The position numbers and the translations under genes are program-made. Below are positions 1-9,711 of a stretch of DNA of 64,000 bases, one piece after another. Origin of the DNA: Nitrospirota bacterium (GTDB lineage: Bacteria; JACPQY01). Where the stretch lies: assembly GCA_016180645.1 (NCBI GenBank), contig JACPAV010000008.1, forward strand, positions 57,012 to 121,011, read 5' to 3'. The notes below the pieces were generated by a model. That model saw nothing but the letters and a program-made list of their open reading frames with translations. It was not told the DNA's origin and did not search any database. The number at the start of each line of letters is the position of its first letter. Positions within the stretch are counted from its first letter, which is position 1.

Positions 1-1144
1 GACGATCCAGGCGCGGTCCCAACACGATCTCGCGTTTTTTCTCAACCGCCGCCAGCAGCTTGTCGAAGGCGTCCGAAAACAGCGTGACGGCTTCATCCAA
101 AAGCTTGTCGGTCACGCGGTCCATCGAGATGCCGACCTGCTCAAGGATTTCCATCGAGTCGTGGGCCTCTTCCAGATGCTCCTCCAAACTCGCCCTCGGC
201 CGGCCGTGCTCGCGATAGGCATCCAGCGTGGCGCCGGGAACCGTGTTCACCGTGTCCGGCCCGATCAGTTCCTCGATGTAGAGTACATCCCGATACGTGG
301 GGTTCTTCGTTCCCGTGCTGGCCCAGAGGAGGCGCTGCGTCTTGGCGTCCTTGGCCGCGAGCGCCTGCCACCGCTTTGACCGAACGAACTCCTTGTAGCG
401 CTGATAGGTCAGCTTGGCATTCGCGATGGCCGTTTTGCCGAGGAGGCTTTTCAGAAGCGACCGGTCGACTGCCCGGATCTCCCCCTTGAGCCGCGCCTCG
501 ATCTGACCATCCACCGCGGAGTCGATCCGGCTGATGAAGAAACTGGCAACGCTGCACACCGAGCCGATTTCGCCGCCCGCGGCCAGTCGTTTCTCCAGAC
601 CTTCCATGAAGGCTTCCGAAACTCGCTCATACATCGCCCGGGCGAAGAGGAGCGTGACGTTGACGTTGATGCCTTCGCTGATGATCTGAACGATGGCGGG
701 AATCCCCTCCGGGGTCGCCGGGACTTTGATCATGACATTGTCACGCCCCACGGCATTCCAGAGCCGGCGCGCTTCCTCGACCGTGGCCTGGGAATCGCGG
801 GCCAGGTACGGAGAGACTTCAAGGCTGACATACCCGTCTCGCTTGGCCGTTTTCTCATAGACGGGCCACAGCACATCGGCGGCATCCTGGATATCCTTCA
901 CGGCCAGTTCCTCGAAGAGGGATTTGGCGTCCAAGTCTTTTCGGCGTTCGACCGCCTTGAGCGCGTTGTTGTAGTCCGGGCTTCCCGAGATCGCTTTTTC
1001 AAAAATGGCAGGATTGGACGTCACACCTCGGAGTCCATCCTTCTCGACCAGTTGATGGAGTTCGCCGCTGGTGATCAAGCCGCGCCGGATGGAGTCGAGC
1101 CAGATGGACTGTCCGAGTTCCTGCGTGGCCAGAAGGGGATTCAC
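1..1144 (-). CDS. tal: Transaldolase, C-terminus beyond window edge
   Basis: Transaldolase of the non-oxidative pentose phosphate pathway; it transfers a dihydroxyacetone unit between sugar phosphates in the cytoplasm. The frame runs leftward from a GTG at 1142-1144, with GGAGG about 7 nt upstream, and stays open to the window edge, so the last residues are not seen (381 residues visible). The N-terminal GQSIWLDSIRRG block, the VTSNPAIFEKAI block and MIKVPATPEGIPAI with the Schiff-base lysine are intact. It follows tkt and rpiB on the same strand, 56 nt behind rpiB, so the three probably form an operon. Stand-alone enzymes of this subfamily end near the visible length; the transaldolase/glucose-6-phosphate isomerase fusion known in some bacteria cannot be excluded. 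Confidence 0.92.
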   Translation of the reverse strand, partial: MNPLLATQELGQSIWLDSIRRGLITSGELHQLVEKDGLRGVTSNPAIFEKAISGSPDYNNALKAVERRKDLDAKSLFEELAVKDIQDAADVLWPVYEKTAKRDGYVSLEVSPYLARDSQATVEEARRLWNAVGRDNVMIKVPATPEGIPAIVQIISEGINVNVTLLFARAMYERVSEAFMEGLEKRLAAGGEIGSVCSVASFFISRIDSAVDGQIEARLKGEIRAVDRSLLKSLLGKTAIANAKLTYQRYKEFVRSKRWQALAAKDAKTQRLLWASTGTKNPTYRDVLYIEELIGPDTVNTVPGATLDAYREHGRPRASLEEHLEEAHDSMEILEQVGISMDRVTDKLLDEAVTLFSDAFDKLLAAVEKKREIVLGPRLDR

Positions 1145-1200
1145 CCCGCCACCTCCATCCATCGAAGAACACCGTGGCGGGCGCAACCCGGGTACATGCT

Positions 1201-1731
1201 TCAGCGGTGGGATCGGACTCGGCGTGCGGGGGGCGTCCGTTTGGCGGGGGAAGCGGCCGGAGGCCGGACGGGTTCTCCTTGTCTCGAATATTTCTTTTCG
1301 AGAGTGTTTACCTTGTTCAGGCGACGCACATGCCGCTCCACGGTACTGAACTCCGTGCTCAAGAACGCGGTGACGAGTTCGCGCGCAACCTCACGGCCGA
1401 TGACCCGTGCTCCCAGGACGAGTACATTCATCGCGTCGTGCGACACGCCCTGCTTGGCCGAATAGGTATCGTGACACAATCCGGCCCGGATCCCCGGGAG
1501 TTTGTTCGCCGCCACGGAGGCGCCGACCCCGCTCCCGCAGATCACGATCCCTCGATCGGCCTTTCCTTCCCGGATGGCCACTCCGACTTTCTCCGCGTAG
1601 TCGGGATAGTCGGCCGGCTCCGCGCTGTAGGTGCCGACGTCGGCCACCGGATGCTGAAGCTCGCGCAGGACGGCTACGACGAACTGCTTCAGTTCGAATC
1701 CCGCATGATCCGATCCGATGACCACGCGCAT
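1201..1731 (-). CDS. rpiB: Ribose-5-phosphate isomerase B
   Basis: Interconverts ribose-5-phosphate and ribulose-5-phosphate. The RpiB/LacAB fold is complete: SDHAGF near the N-terminus, DYPDYAEKV, then [14 protein letters not shown] with the catalytic cysteine at residue 65, and the CHDTYSA and DAMNVLVLG blocks. ATG at 1731 is preferred because GGAGG lies 5 nt upstream; a TTG directly before it is less likely. At 176 residues it is about 28 longer than usual: from residue 148 or so there is a basic, proline-rich tail with no family similarity. It lies 113 nt behind tkt and 56 nt ahead of tal. Confidence 0.93.
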   Translation of the reverse strand: MRVVIGSDHAGFELKQFVVAVLRELQHPVADVGTYSAEPADYPDYAEKVGVAIREGKADRGIVICGSGVGASVAANKLPGIRAGLCHDTYSAKQGVSHDAMNVLVLGARVIGREVARELVTAFLSTEFSTVERHVRRLNKVNTLEKKYSRQGEPVRPPAASPAKRTPPARRVRSHR

Positions 1732-1844
1732 CAATTCCTCCGTTGGTTACTCATGGGACGCATCAAGGAGCGGGGATCTTACTTCTTTGCCGCGGCGAAT
1801 TCGAGTACTCGTTTGTTCCGAAGTTTCATCACACCCCAAGCGTC

Positions 1845-3905
1845 CTATCCCTTGAGGGACAGCTGTGCCCTCGCTCCGTCCACGACCCTATCCACGGTGA
1901 AGCCGAACTTGGATTGAAGCTCCTTGAGGGGCGCCGAGGCGCCGAAGGAGCGCATGCCGATGACGGCGCCGGTCAAGCCCACGTACCGCTCCCAACCGAA
2001 GGTCGCGGCCTGCTCCACCGCCACCCGCGCTTTCACGTCAGGCGGAAGGACGCCGTCCCGATAGGACACGGTTTGTTGTTCAAACAGTTCCCAGCAGGGC
2101 ATGCTGACCACGCGGGATCGCACTCCCGTCTTCGCGAGCTTTTCATGCGCCTCTATGCAGAGGTTGACTTCGCTTCCGCTGCCCATGAGGATCACGTCCG
2201 GCTTGCCGTTCGGCGCGTCGGCGAGCACATAGGCGCCCTTCGTAAGTCCGGAGGCCGACGCGAATTTCGAGCGATCCAGCGTGGGGATTGCCTGGCGGCT
2301 GAGGACGAGCGCCGCCGGCTCATGTTGAAGTTGCATGATCACTTTCCAGGCTTCGACCGTTTCATTGGCGTCCGCCGGGCGGAACGTGAGTAGGCCCGGT
2401 ATCGCGCGAAGAGAAGCCAACTGTTCAATCGGCTGATGGGTGGGACCGTCCTCACCAACCCCAATCGAATCGTGTGTGAAAATGTATATCACGGGAATTT
2501 CCATGATCGCCGCGAGGCGGATCGCGGGACGAGAGTAATCGCTGAAGATGAGAAAGCCCGACCCAAAGGGTCGCACTTTGGAGAGCGAAAGCCCGTTCAG
2601 CACGGCCCCCATCGCGTGCTCACGCACGCCGAAATGGAAATTCCTCCCGCCGGGCGTCGAGGCGGTCGAATCCCCCGCCCCGTCGAACGTCAGTCGCGTT
2701 TTGGTGGAAGGAGCGAGGTCGGCCGAGCCCCCGATCAGCCATGGAATCTCCTTCGCGAGAGCATTCAGGATTTTGGCTGAAGCTTCGCGTCCCGCAACGC
2801 CCTTCACGTCGGGGGCAAACGTCGGAAGATCTTTGTCCCATCCGGCCGGGAGCGCACGTTTCTGCATGTTCAACAAGCTCTCGGCGAAGTCCGGAAACTT
2901 CAACCGGTAGGACTCGAAACGCTCCATCCATTCTTTGCGAAGACGCGAGCCCCGTTCCCCGATCCCCTTGCCGAAGTGTCCGCGTACCCCGTCCGGCACC
3001 AGGAATTTCGCATCCTCCGGCCAGCCGTAGTTCTTCTTCGCCGCCCGGATTTCGTCTTCCCCCAGCGGTTCCCCGTGCGCCGCGCTGGTGTCCTGTTTGT
3101 GGGGCGCGCCATACGCAATGTGACTATCGACGATCACCAGTGTGGGCCGGTCGTTTGTGGCTTTGAACGTACGAAAAGCCCTCTCCAGCATGTCCAGATC
3201 GTTCGCGTCCCCAACCCGCGTCACGTTCCATCCATAGCCGATGAATCGCGTGGCCACGTCCTCGCTGAAGGCCCAGTCCGTGTGCCCTTCGATGGTGATC
3301 CGGTTGTTGTCGTAGATCCAGCAGAGATTCGACAAACGTAGGTGACCGGCCAACGAGGCCGCTTCGGAGGAGACGCCCTCCATCATGCAACCGTCCCCGC
3401 AGAGCGCATAGACGCTGTAGTTGAACATTTCGAGATCGGGACGATTGAAGGTCGTCCCCAACCATCGTCCCGCGATCGCCATGCCGACGCTCGTGGCGAC
3501 GCCCTGTCCCAATGGGCCGGTGGTGGTCTCCACACCGGAGGTCCAGTGATACTCGGGATGGCCGGGACACCTGCTGTCAAGTTGTCTGAACCGCTTGATG
3601 TCGTCCAGTCCCACCGACGGCTCGCCCAGACGCTCATATTTCGCATTGACGGCTTTCACACCCGCGAGGTGCAACAGCGAGTAAAGCAGCATCGAGGCGT
3701 GCCCCATCGAGAGGACGAATCGATCCCGGTTCGGCCAGATCGGATCTTCCGGATCGAAGCGAAGAAACCGCTGCCAAAGGCAATACGCCACCGGCGCCAT
3801 GGCCATCGGCGTTCCGGGGTGGCCGGAGTTGGCCTGCTGAACGGCGTCCATGGCCAGCGTTCGAATGGTATTGATGCAGAGTGAGTCCAGTGACTTATCG
3901 TCCAC
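1845..3905 (-). CDS. tkt: Transketolase
   Basis: Thiamine-diphosphate enzyme moving two-carbon units between ketoses and aldoses. All three transketolase domains are recognisable in 686 residues: RDRFVLSMGHASMLLYSLLH and GPLGQGVATSVGMAI in the N-terminal domain, the diphosphate/Mg site GDGCMMEGVSSEAASLAGH followed by YDNNRITIEGHTD, the pyrimidine-domain FGVREHAMGA and HDSIGVGEDGPTHQPIEQ, and a C-terminal domain. The GTG start at 3903-3905 has GGGAGG a few nt upstream. It is the first gene of a tkt-rpiB-tal run and follows the debranching-enzyme gene, separated from it by a palindromic repeat. Confidence 0.96.
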   Translation of the reverse strand: MDDKSLDSLCINTIRTLAMDAVQQANSGHPGTPMAMAPVAYCLWQRFLRFDPEDPIWPNRDRFVLSMGHASMLLYSLLHLAGVKAVNAKYERLGEPSVGLDDIKRFRQLDSRCPGHPEYHWTSGVETTTGPLGQGVATSVGMAIAGRWLGTTFNRPDLEMFNYSVYALCGDGCMMEGVSSEAASLAGHLRLSNLCWIYDNNRITIEGHTDWAFSEDVATRFIGYGWNVTRVGDANDLDMLERAFRTFKATNDRPTLVIVDSHIAYGAPHKQDTSAAHGEPLGEDEIRAAKKNYGWPEDAKFLVPDGVRGHFGKGIGERGSRLRKEWMERFESYRLKFPDFAESLLNMQKRALPAGWDKDLPTFAPDVKGVAGREASAKILNALAKEIPWLIGGSADLAPSTKTRLTFDGAGDSTASTPGGRNFHFGVREHAMGAVLNGLSLSKVRPFGSGFLIFSDYSRPAIRLAAIMEIPVIYIFTHDSIGVGEDGPTHQPIEQLASLRAIPGLLTFRPADANETVEAWKVIMQLQHEPAALVLSRQAIPTLDRSKFASASGLTKGAYVLADAPNGKPDVILMGSGSEVNLCIEAHEKLAKTGVRSRVVSMPCWELFEQQTVSYRDGVLPPDVKARVAVEQAATFGWERYVGLTGAVIGMRSFGASAPLKELQSKFGFTVDRVVDGARAQLSLKG

Positions 3906-3943
3906 GAGTCCTCCCTTGAAGCATTGAGCGGCTAGCAGAACGA

Positions 3944-4002
3944 GTAGGGGAGGGTCTTCAGACCCTCCCGACAGGACGGAGCATCTAAAGATGCGCCCCT
4001 AC
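3944..4002. repeat. GTAG/CTAC-tipped double-hairpin repeat, copy 1
   Basis: A 59-bp element beginning GTAGGGG and ending CCCCTAC. It holds two small palindromes, GGGTCTTCAGACCC and GCATCTAAAGATGC. The end of the element supplies the TAG stop codon (3999-4001) of the leftward debranching-enzyme gene. The same element in reverse order lies at 6048-6105, on the other side of that gene, and another begins at 63952. Confidence 0.85.
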
Positions 4003-6032
4003 AAATCTGCATTCTGTTGGAGCCTCTTTGTTTTTCGCGAGGTGGGTGCAAAAACGCCCATTTCCAATCGGAGGTACTCCCCGAGGGACCACGCCTGGAA
4101 CGGGCAGCCGCGAGAGATATGTGGCGGCTCGGCATCTGCAATTTCTGAGATGTGCCCCAGTCCCGCTTCGTCCAGGTGCGCCCGGAGTCCCGGCAGGAAG
4201 CGTGACCTCGCCTCCCGTTTCGCGTTCTCCGAACTTCCACGCACCCGAATCCATGCTTCCACGAACGGTCCCATCAGCCACGGCCAGACCGTCCCCTGAT
4301 GATAGGCGCCATCGCGTTGGTGCACCCCGCCTTCGTATCGCGCCGCGTACCCGGATTCGCCGGGGGCCAGAGTTCGCAGTCCCATGGGAGTGAGGAGCCG
4401 GTTTTCTACGACTTCCACAACTTGTGTGGCGGCATTGCGGTCAAGCAATGAGAATGGCAGACCGCCTACCGCAAAGATCTGGTTTGGGCGAAGGCCTGCG
4501 TCATTCCGTCCCGGCTCGTGATCCACGTCGACCACGTCGAAGAGACAGCCGCGACCGGAATTCCAGAATCGTGCTCGAAATGTTTTCTGTAGGCTCTCGA
4601 AGGGGCCGAGGGAGCCTCCCTCCAGTTCGCCCAGGATCCGGACCGCGTTCAACCACAGCGCCTGGATCTCGACCGGTTTTCCGATGCGAGGCGTGACAGG
4701 CCGTCCGTCCACTCTCGCATCCATCCAGGTGAGCTGTGTTCCGGTCTCACCGCATGCGAGAAGTCCGTCGTGGTCCTGATGAATCCCGTAGCGAGTGCCC
4801 CTGGCGTAGCCGTCCAGAATGGCCCGAACCGCCGAAACCAACCGGACGCGCAACTCCTCGGTCACCTTGAATCGCCTTGACGCGGCCAGGCGCAGAAACT
4901 CATAGACCGCCACCACGAACCAGAGCGAGGCGTCCACCGAATTGAATTCCGGCTCTCCGCCCGAATCGGGAAACCGATTCGGAAGCATGCCCTCCGATAC
5001 CATGTCTGACCAATTCGAGAGAATGTCGTGAGCCTCCCCGAATCGGCCTGTAGCCAGACACAGTCCTCGGAGCGAGATGAACGTATCCCGCCCCCAATCG
5101 GTGAACCACGGATAGCCGGCCACAAGAGTCTTGCCTTCTCCCCGCTTGGTGGCATCCAGCCAGTCGCGGGACGGCCATGCCGTCCTGGCGCCGCCTCGTC
5201 GCACCAGGTAAGAATCAGCAGACTGGTGGAGCGGCGAGGAGAAACGCTTGCGTCGGTTCAACTCCGCCTTTCGATGAGCCTCAAAGCGCGACCTCGCGTC
5301 AATGGTGGCGTCCACGGATGAACCGGCCTGCTCAGCCGATAGAATCCAGATCGCCGGGCCTGCCGACAGATCCCACTTCATCACACCGGGCGATCCGAGA
5401 TCCTCACTGGAATCCAAGCCCCGGTCCCGCTCTTGGGCGTACAGGAAGTTGCCGTACCAGGTCGGCTCATGGCGGTACGTACCGTTCATCCGACTGACCA
5501 CTCGTGGATGGACGGCATAGGGTCTCCAAGACACGTAACCTTCACCCGCCCCTGACTCAAAGTTGAACGATGGGTTGTTGTGGTGCAACGAGTGGTAGTC
5601 ACGACCTGACAGGAAGGGACGGACACGAAGCCGGCCTGGCTGCTTCTTGCCAAGCACTTTCCAGGAGATGCACACGGATTGTGTCTCGTGCGGCACGAAC
5701 AGCTCGTGCAGGAGGCGCGTCCCGTTCTCAAACTGGAACGTCCATGTGGGCCACGGGTCGGGCTTGAAGGAATCGATTCGGGTCATTCCATCCGGATGCA
5801 CCACCTCCGGCAGGTATCGCTGGGAGGTGATCGCATAGCTGCCCTCCGGGGTGTCGACCCAGGCGTCAAACCCGTTGACGAGCACCACACGGCCGGCGGG
5901 GGGATCCGTGGCGACGAGAAGGAGGGCGTGGTAGCGGCGGCTGCGGATTCCGGAAACTGTTCCTGACGCGAACCCACCGAGGCCGTCCGCCTCCAGCCAT
6001 TCCGCGTTGGGATCGAAACCAAGACCCTCCAA
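3999..6032 (-). CDS. Glycogen debranching enzyme (amylo-alpha-1,6-glucosidase type)
   Basis: Predicted to hydrolyse alpha-1,6 branch points of glycogen. The N-terminal bacterial GDE domain occupies about residues 10-230 (EWLEADGLGGFASGTVSG, SRRYHALLL), and the (alpha/alpha)6 catalytic domain about residues 280-650 (GYPWFTDWGRDTFISLRGL, EFNSVDASLWFV, GAYHQGTVWPWLMGPF). 677 residues is normal for the short bacterial form. The start is a TTG at 6032 without a clear Shine-Dalgarno. The stop codon lies inside a palindromic repeat, and a reversed copy of that repeat sits 15 bp upstream of the start, so repeats bracket the gene exactly. It works with the phosphorylase and GH57 enzymes encoded downstream. 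Confidence 0.9.
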   Translation of the reverse strand: MEGLGFDPNAEWLEADGLGGFASGTVSGIRSRRYHALLLVATDPPAGRVVLVNGFDAWVDTPEGSYAITSQRYLPEVVHPDGMTRIDSFKPDPWPTWTFQFENGTRLLHELFVPHETQSVCISWKVLGKKQPGRLRVRPFLSGRDYHSLHHNNPSFNFESGAGEGYVSWRPYAVHPRVVSRMNGTYRHEPTWYGNFLYAQERDRGLDSSEDLGSPGVMKWDLSAGPAIWILSAEQAGSSVDATIDARSRFEAHRKAELNRRKRFSSPLHQSADSYLVRRGGARTAWPSRDWLDATKRGEGKTLVAGYPWFTDWGRDTFISLRGLCLATGRFGEAHDILSNWSDMVSEGMLPNRFPDSGGEPEFNSVDASLWFVVAVYEFLRLAASRRFKVTEELRVRLVSAVRAILDGYARGTRYGIHQDHDGLLACGETGTQLTWMDARVDGRPVTPRIGKPVEIQALWLNAVRILGELEGGSLGPFESLQKTFRARFWNSGRGCLFDVVDVDHEPGRNDAGLRPNQIFAVGGLPFSLLDRNAATQVVEVVENRLLTPMGLRTLAPGESGYAARYEGGVHQRDGAYHQGTVWPWLMGPFVEAWIRVRGSSENAKREARSRFLPGLRAHLDEAGLGHISEIADAEPPHISRGCPFQAWSLGEYLRLEMGVFAPTSRKTKRLQQNADL

Positions 6033-6047
6033 CAGAATGACCTATTC

Positions 6048-6105
6048 GTAGGGGGGCATCTTTAGATGCTCCTCTTATCGGGAGGGTCTAAAGACCCCCC
6101 CCTAC
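6048..6105. repeat. GTAG/CTAC-tipped double-hairpin repeat, copy 2 (reversed)
   Basis: A 58-bp element with the same two palindromes as the copy at 3944-4002 but in the opposite order (GCATCTTTAGATGC first, GGGTCTAAAGACCC second), bounded by GTAGG and CCTAC. It fills most of the gap between the GH63-like gene and the debranching-enzyme gene. Confidence 0.85.
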
Positions 6106-6122
6106 CCATTCTGCCAGGGACT

Positions 6123-8804
6123 CTAGATGGCATGTCGGGCCAAGTCTTGAAACAGTTTTGCAACGAGCGCGGTCCAGCCCGTCTGGTGGCTGGCTCCCAA
6201 GCCCTTGCCGGAGTCTCCGTGGAAATACTCGTAAAAGAGAACCAGGTTCTTCCAATCGGGGTCCCGGGCATATCGCGCGTCGTCACCGTGGCAGGGCCGT
6301 CGTCCTTCCGCGTCCGGCAGGAACAGACGGGACAGCCGCGTGGCCAGTTCGTGGGCCACTTCCGACAGATTCATCCTCCGCCCGGACCCCGTGGGACATT
6401 CCACTCGAAACTTGTCGCCGTAGAAATGGTGATACCGTTCCAGAGCCTCGATGAGCAGGTAGTTCAGCGGGAACCAGATCGGCCCGCGCCAATTGGAATT
6501 TCCCCCGAACAACGCCGTGGTCGATTCTCCGGGAACGTACTCCACGCGATATTCGTCGCCGTTCAAGCCGAAGACGTAGGGATCTTCGCCGTGCGCCTTC
6601 GAGAGCGATCGGATGCCGTAGGGCGACAGGAACTCCTTTTCATCCAGCAGGTAGCGCATGACTCGCTCAAGGCGCCGGCGACTCGGGATGGCGAGCAGCC
6701 GATGGCTGTGATTTCCCTCCTCCACGGACTCCATGTACGAAATGGTCTCCGCAAGATCCTTCCTGTTTTCCAGAAACCACTTCATTCTTTTCGAGAAACC
6801 CTTCAATCGGCCGATGGTTTCCCAATCCAGAACCTCCACGGCAAGAAGCGGGATGATCCCCACCATCGACCGTACCCGCAGCGGGATGGTTCGTCCGCCA
6901 AGCAGGAGCTGGTCGTAGTAGAACCCATCCTCTTCGTTCCAGAGTCCGGTGCCCCCAAGAGTGTTCATGGCGTCGGTTATCGCTACAAAATGTTCGAAGA
7001 ATTTCGAGGCGACGTCCTCGTAGGCGGGTTCTTCCTTCGCCAGTTCAAGCGCCATGGCCATCATCGTGGCGGCGTAGAACGCCATCCAGGCCGTGCCGTC
7101 CGCCTGTTCCAAGTGCCCGCCGGAGGGAAGAGGCTTGGAGCGGTCGAACGCGCCGATGTTGTCGAGTCCCAGAAAACCGCCGGCGAAGATGTTGTTTCCG
7201 TCCACGTCCTTCCGGTTCACCCACCACGTGAAGTTGAGAAGTAATTTCTGAAACGTCCGCGCAAGGAAGAGGCGGTCGCGTTTTCCGCGGGCGCCGGTCA
7301 TCTTGTACACCCTCCAACACGACCACGCATGAACCGGAGGATTCACGTCGTCGAACGCGAACTCGTAGGCGGGCATCTGGCCATTGGGGTGCATGTACCA
7401 TTCGCGCAAGAGGAGGATGAGCTGTTGCTTCGCGAACTCCGGATCAAGTTGCGCGAAGGGAATCATGTGGAAGGCGAGGTCCCACGCCGCGTACCACGGG
7501 TACTCCCACTTGTCCGGCATGGAAAGAACATCGCGGTTGTAGAGATGGACCCACTCGCGGTTGCGACCCTTCCGGCGATTCTCCGGCGGCGACGGTTGTG
7601 AAGGATCGCCTTCGAGCCAGTGGCCGACGACATAGTGATAGAACTGCTTGCTCCAGAGGAGTCCCGCCTGGGCTTGCCGAACCACGGAGCGGGCATCCGC
7701 CGAGAGCGAGTTGGGAAGTATCTCCTCGTAGTAGGCATCGGCTTCTTCGATCCTCGTGGCGAAAACACGGTCGAAGGCTTTCCCGAACGTGATGGAGTTC
7801 CGGTCTCCTTCACGCCGAAGCCGGAGGGAAAGCGAAACCGTTTCGTTCGGCGACAAGTCCAACGTGTAGTGCGCCGCCGCTTTCGTCCCCACCGCCGCGA
7901 CATTCACGGCCTCGCTCCGGCCGTGGACCACGGCGTCGTGAAACCCGTCCTTGGAAAATCGCGCGCCGTTCTTGAACCCGTAAAGGCGCTCGAAGTTCGT
8001 TTCGTTTTCCGTGAAGAGGAAGGCCGGCAGGTTGCCCTTTGGGCTAGGGCCCGCGTCCAGCCGGTATCGGCCAAGGGAAACGTGCTCAGCCGATATCGCA
8101 TTGGCCGACATCAACGCGAGCGTCGGTTTCGGCCAATAGCCTTCGCCGGACCTGCCCCACGACCATGTGTTGCGGAACCAGAAAGTCGGGAGCACGTGCA
8201 GGACCGCGCGATCCTTGCCGTGGTTTTCGATCGTCAGCCGGATAAGAATGTCGTCCGCATCAGCCTTGGCGTACTCCACCCAGACATCGAAATAGCGGCC
8301 CTGATCGAACACGCCCAGATCGGCCAGTTCGATCTCGGGATGCGATCGATCCCGTTTCCCTGCCTCCTCAAGGAGACGGCCGTATGGGAACTCACCATGC
8401 GGGTATTTGTACAGGGCCTTCATGTAGGAATGCGTCGGCGTGGAATCGAGGTAGTAGTAGCTCTCCTTCACGTCCTCACCGTGATTGCCTTCCGGGCCGG
8501 TGAGACCGAACAGCCGTTCCTTCAGAATCGGGTCCTTTCCGTTCCAGAGCGCCACGGCGAAGCAGAGGCGGCCTTCGCGGTCGGAGATCCCGAGTAGGCC
8601 ATCCTCCCCCCAGCGGTACGCCCGACTTCGGGCATGATCGTGCGGGAGATACGACCAGCATTCGCCTCCGGGGGAATAGTCTTCCCGCACGGTCCCCCAC
8701 TGCCGCTCCGAGAGATAAGGCCCCCAGCGCTTCCAATTCTTCTCGCGCCGGGCGTCCTCCGCCAAACGCAATGCTTCAGCTCCGGCATGATTCCGTTTGT
8801 TCAT
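6123..8804 (-). CDS. GH63-like glucosidase
   Basis: A large glycosidase of the mannosyl-oligosaccharide-glucosidase-like (GH63, MGH1-type) group with an (alpha/alpha)6 barrel. In 893 residues there is an N-terminal block ([18 protein letters not shown]), a beta-sandwich portion to about residue 360, and barrel segments: [50 protein letters not shown] and [21 protein letters not shown]. Bacterial members act on small alpha-glucosides or are uncharacterised; here the neighbours suggest an alpha-glucan-derived substrate, which is inference. No signal peptide is evident. The start ATG at 8804 fits the family N-terminus. It is transcribed ahead of the debranching gene, with a repeat between them. 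Confidence 0.88.
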   Translation of the reverse strand: MNKRNHAGAEALRLAEDARREKNWKRWGPYLSERQWGTVREDYSPGGECWSYLPHDHARSRAYRWGEDGLLGISDREGRLCFAVALWNGKDPILKERLFGLTGPEGNHGEDVKESYYYLDSTPTHSYMKALYKYPHGEFPYGRLLEEAGKRDRSHPEIELADLGVFDQGRYFDVWVEYAKADADDILIRLTIENHGKDRAVLHVLPTFWFRNTWSWGRSGEGYWPKPTLALMSANAISAEHVSLGRYRLDAGPSPKGNLPAFLFTENETNFERLYGFKNGARFSKDGFHDAVVHGRSEAVNVAAVGTKAAAHYTLDLSPNETVSLSLRLRREGDRNSITFGKAFDRVFATRIEEADAYYEEILPNSLSADARSVVRQAQAGLLWSKQFYHYVVGHWLEGDPSQPSPPENRRKGRNREWVHLYNRDVLSMPDKWEYPWYAAWDLAFHMIPFAQLDPEFAKQQLILLLREWYMHPNGQMPAYEFAFDDVNPPVHAWSCWRVYKMTGARGKRDRLFLARTFQKLLLNFTWWVNRKDVDGNNIFAGGFLGLDNIGAFDRSKPLPSGGHLEQADGTAWMAFYAATMMAMALELAKEEPAYEDVASKFFEHFVAITDAMNTLGGTGLWNEEDGFYYDQLLLGGRTIPLRVRSMVGIIPLLAVEVLDWETIGRLKGFSKRMKWFLENRKDLAETISYMESVEEGNHSHRLLAIPSRRRLERVMRYLLDEKEFLSPYGIRSLSKAHGEDPYVFGLNGDEYRVEYVPGESTTALFGGNSNWRGPIWFPLNYLLIEALERYHHFYGDKFRVECPTGSGRRMNLSEVAHELATRLSRLFLPDAEGRRPCHGDDARYARDPDWKNLVLFYEYFHGDSGKGLGASHQTGWTALVAKLFQDLARHAI

Positions 8805-8884
8805 ATCGAAGACAATTCACTCCTAAGGTTCAAGAACTCCTGCTCGGGAACGCCATTTGCCCGAACACACTTGTCCGCGGACCA

Positions 8885-9133
8885 CTAGGCCGCGTAGTGG
8901 TGGAGCAGCTCGGAGACAAATGCCTGGTAGGGAATTCCCAGTTGCCTCGCCTTCTTCTTGATGCTCTCCAAATCCTGACGGTTCACCCGGATATTCAGGA
9001 CGGCGTCCTTCTTTCGGCGCGCAATAGCCTGCGCGATGGCTTCGAACTCCGCCCGTTTCACGGGGCGGTACTCGCCCCGTACCAAGGCGCCTTCAATCGC
9101 CCTTTCACTCCGGCTCAGATTCATCCTTTTCAT
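8885..9133 (-). CDS. CopG-type antitoxin of a type II toxin-antitoxin pair
   Basis: An 82-residue protein ending in the CopG-antitoxin pattern AVLNIRVNRQDLESIKKKA followed by GIPYQAFVSELLHHY, a ribbon-helix-helix-like segment. Such antitoxins bind and neutralise the partner toxin and repress their own promoter. The ATG at 9131-9133 overlaps the TGA of the toxin gene by 4 nt (ATGA), which decides the start; the frame upstream of it is only the toxin gene read out of frame. The toxin-first order is usual for this group. Confidence 0.8.
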   Translation of the reverse strand: MKRMNLSRSERAIEGALVRGEYRPVKRAEFEAIAQAIARRKKDAVLNIRVNRQDLESIKKKARQLGIPYQAFVSELLHHYAA

Positions 9134-9390
9134 GCCAATTCTCCCTTCTTCCACATTCGCGTGTATTTCCGGCTGGGGAAAAGCGTCTTCAAGAAAACGG
9201 TCTCTCCCCTTGCCACATAGGGCACTACCCAAATGTAGCCCCCAAGTTCGAAGAGCAGGATATTCTGGTGCGAACGGCTCGGGTGCTCCTTCACGGCTAC
9301 CAGCCTTGCTCGGACGATCTCCTCGAAAGAGACGCCCCGTTTTCTCTTCAGCTTTTTGCTCTTGGAAAGAGCCCACCGGACATCGGCCAT
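9130..9390 (-). CDS. BrnT/RelE-like ribonuclease toxin
   Basis: An 86-residue basic protein that resembles the BrnT-like toxins paired with CopG antitoxins: an N-terminal RWALSKSKKLKRKRGVSFEEIV segment, a central HPSRSHQNILLFELGGYIWVVPYV strand region, and the C-terminal TVFLKTLFPSRKY signature. Family members are mRNA interferases; activity here is inferred. It is the first gene of the pair and shares 4 nt with the antitoxin gene. An AT-rich region with an inverted repeat lies directly upstream. Confidence 0.75.
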   Translation of the reverse strand: MADVRWALSKSKKLKRKRGVSFEEIVRARLVAVKEHPSRSHQNILLFELGGYIWVVPYVARGETVFLKTLFPSRKYTRMWKKGELA

Positions 9391-9404
9391 CTCATGGAGT
9401 TGTA

Positions 9405-9416
9405 ATACAAATGTAT
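9405..9416. promoter_or_regulatory. Candidate autoregulatory operator of the toxin-antitoxin pair
   Basis: An inverted repeat with ATACA and TGTAT arms separated by AA, 15 bp upstream of the toxin ATG, in a short AT-rich stretch that also offers TATACA and TATATAC as -10-like hexamers on the minus strand. Toxin-antitoxin complexes of this type usually repress from such a site. The assignment rests on position and symmetry only. Confidence 0.4.
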
Positions 9417-9420
9417 ATAC

Positions 9421-9711
9421 TAATCAAGAGGAGGGGAGCACGCTCAACAGGTCATGTCAAGCGCCAAAACCCAAAACTCAATATTCAATTGCCCCGACGT
9501 TCTTATCTGGGGAGGGCCCCCACCGCGGGAATCGGGCATCGAGAAGAGTGGATTTCCTCGGGAGACCAACCCGAACGCTCCCTAATCGTCACACTCCATG
9601 ACTCCCGAGCGCAAAAGCGACGGAGGTCGTGCTCTTGGACGATAATCACAACCGGATCGCGATCCGTCAACCGCGGCACCATGACCTGAACGCCCGGAAT
9701 ACGCCGGATCG
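9421..9711. other. Intergenic stretch without a convincing gene
   Basis: Apart from the operator just before it, the stretch between the toxin start and the next rightward gene holds no frame with family similarity, no repeat shared with the rest of the window and no clear terminator. A leftward frame of 85 codons crosses it into the following gene, but its composition and start give no support. Confidence 0.5.
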
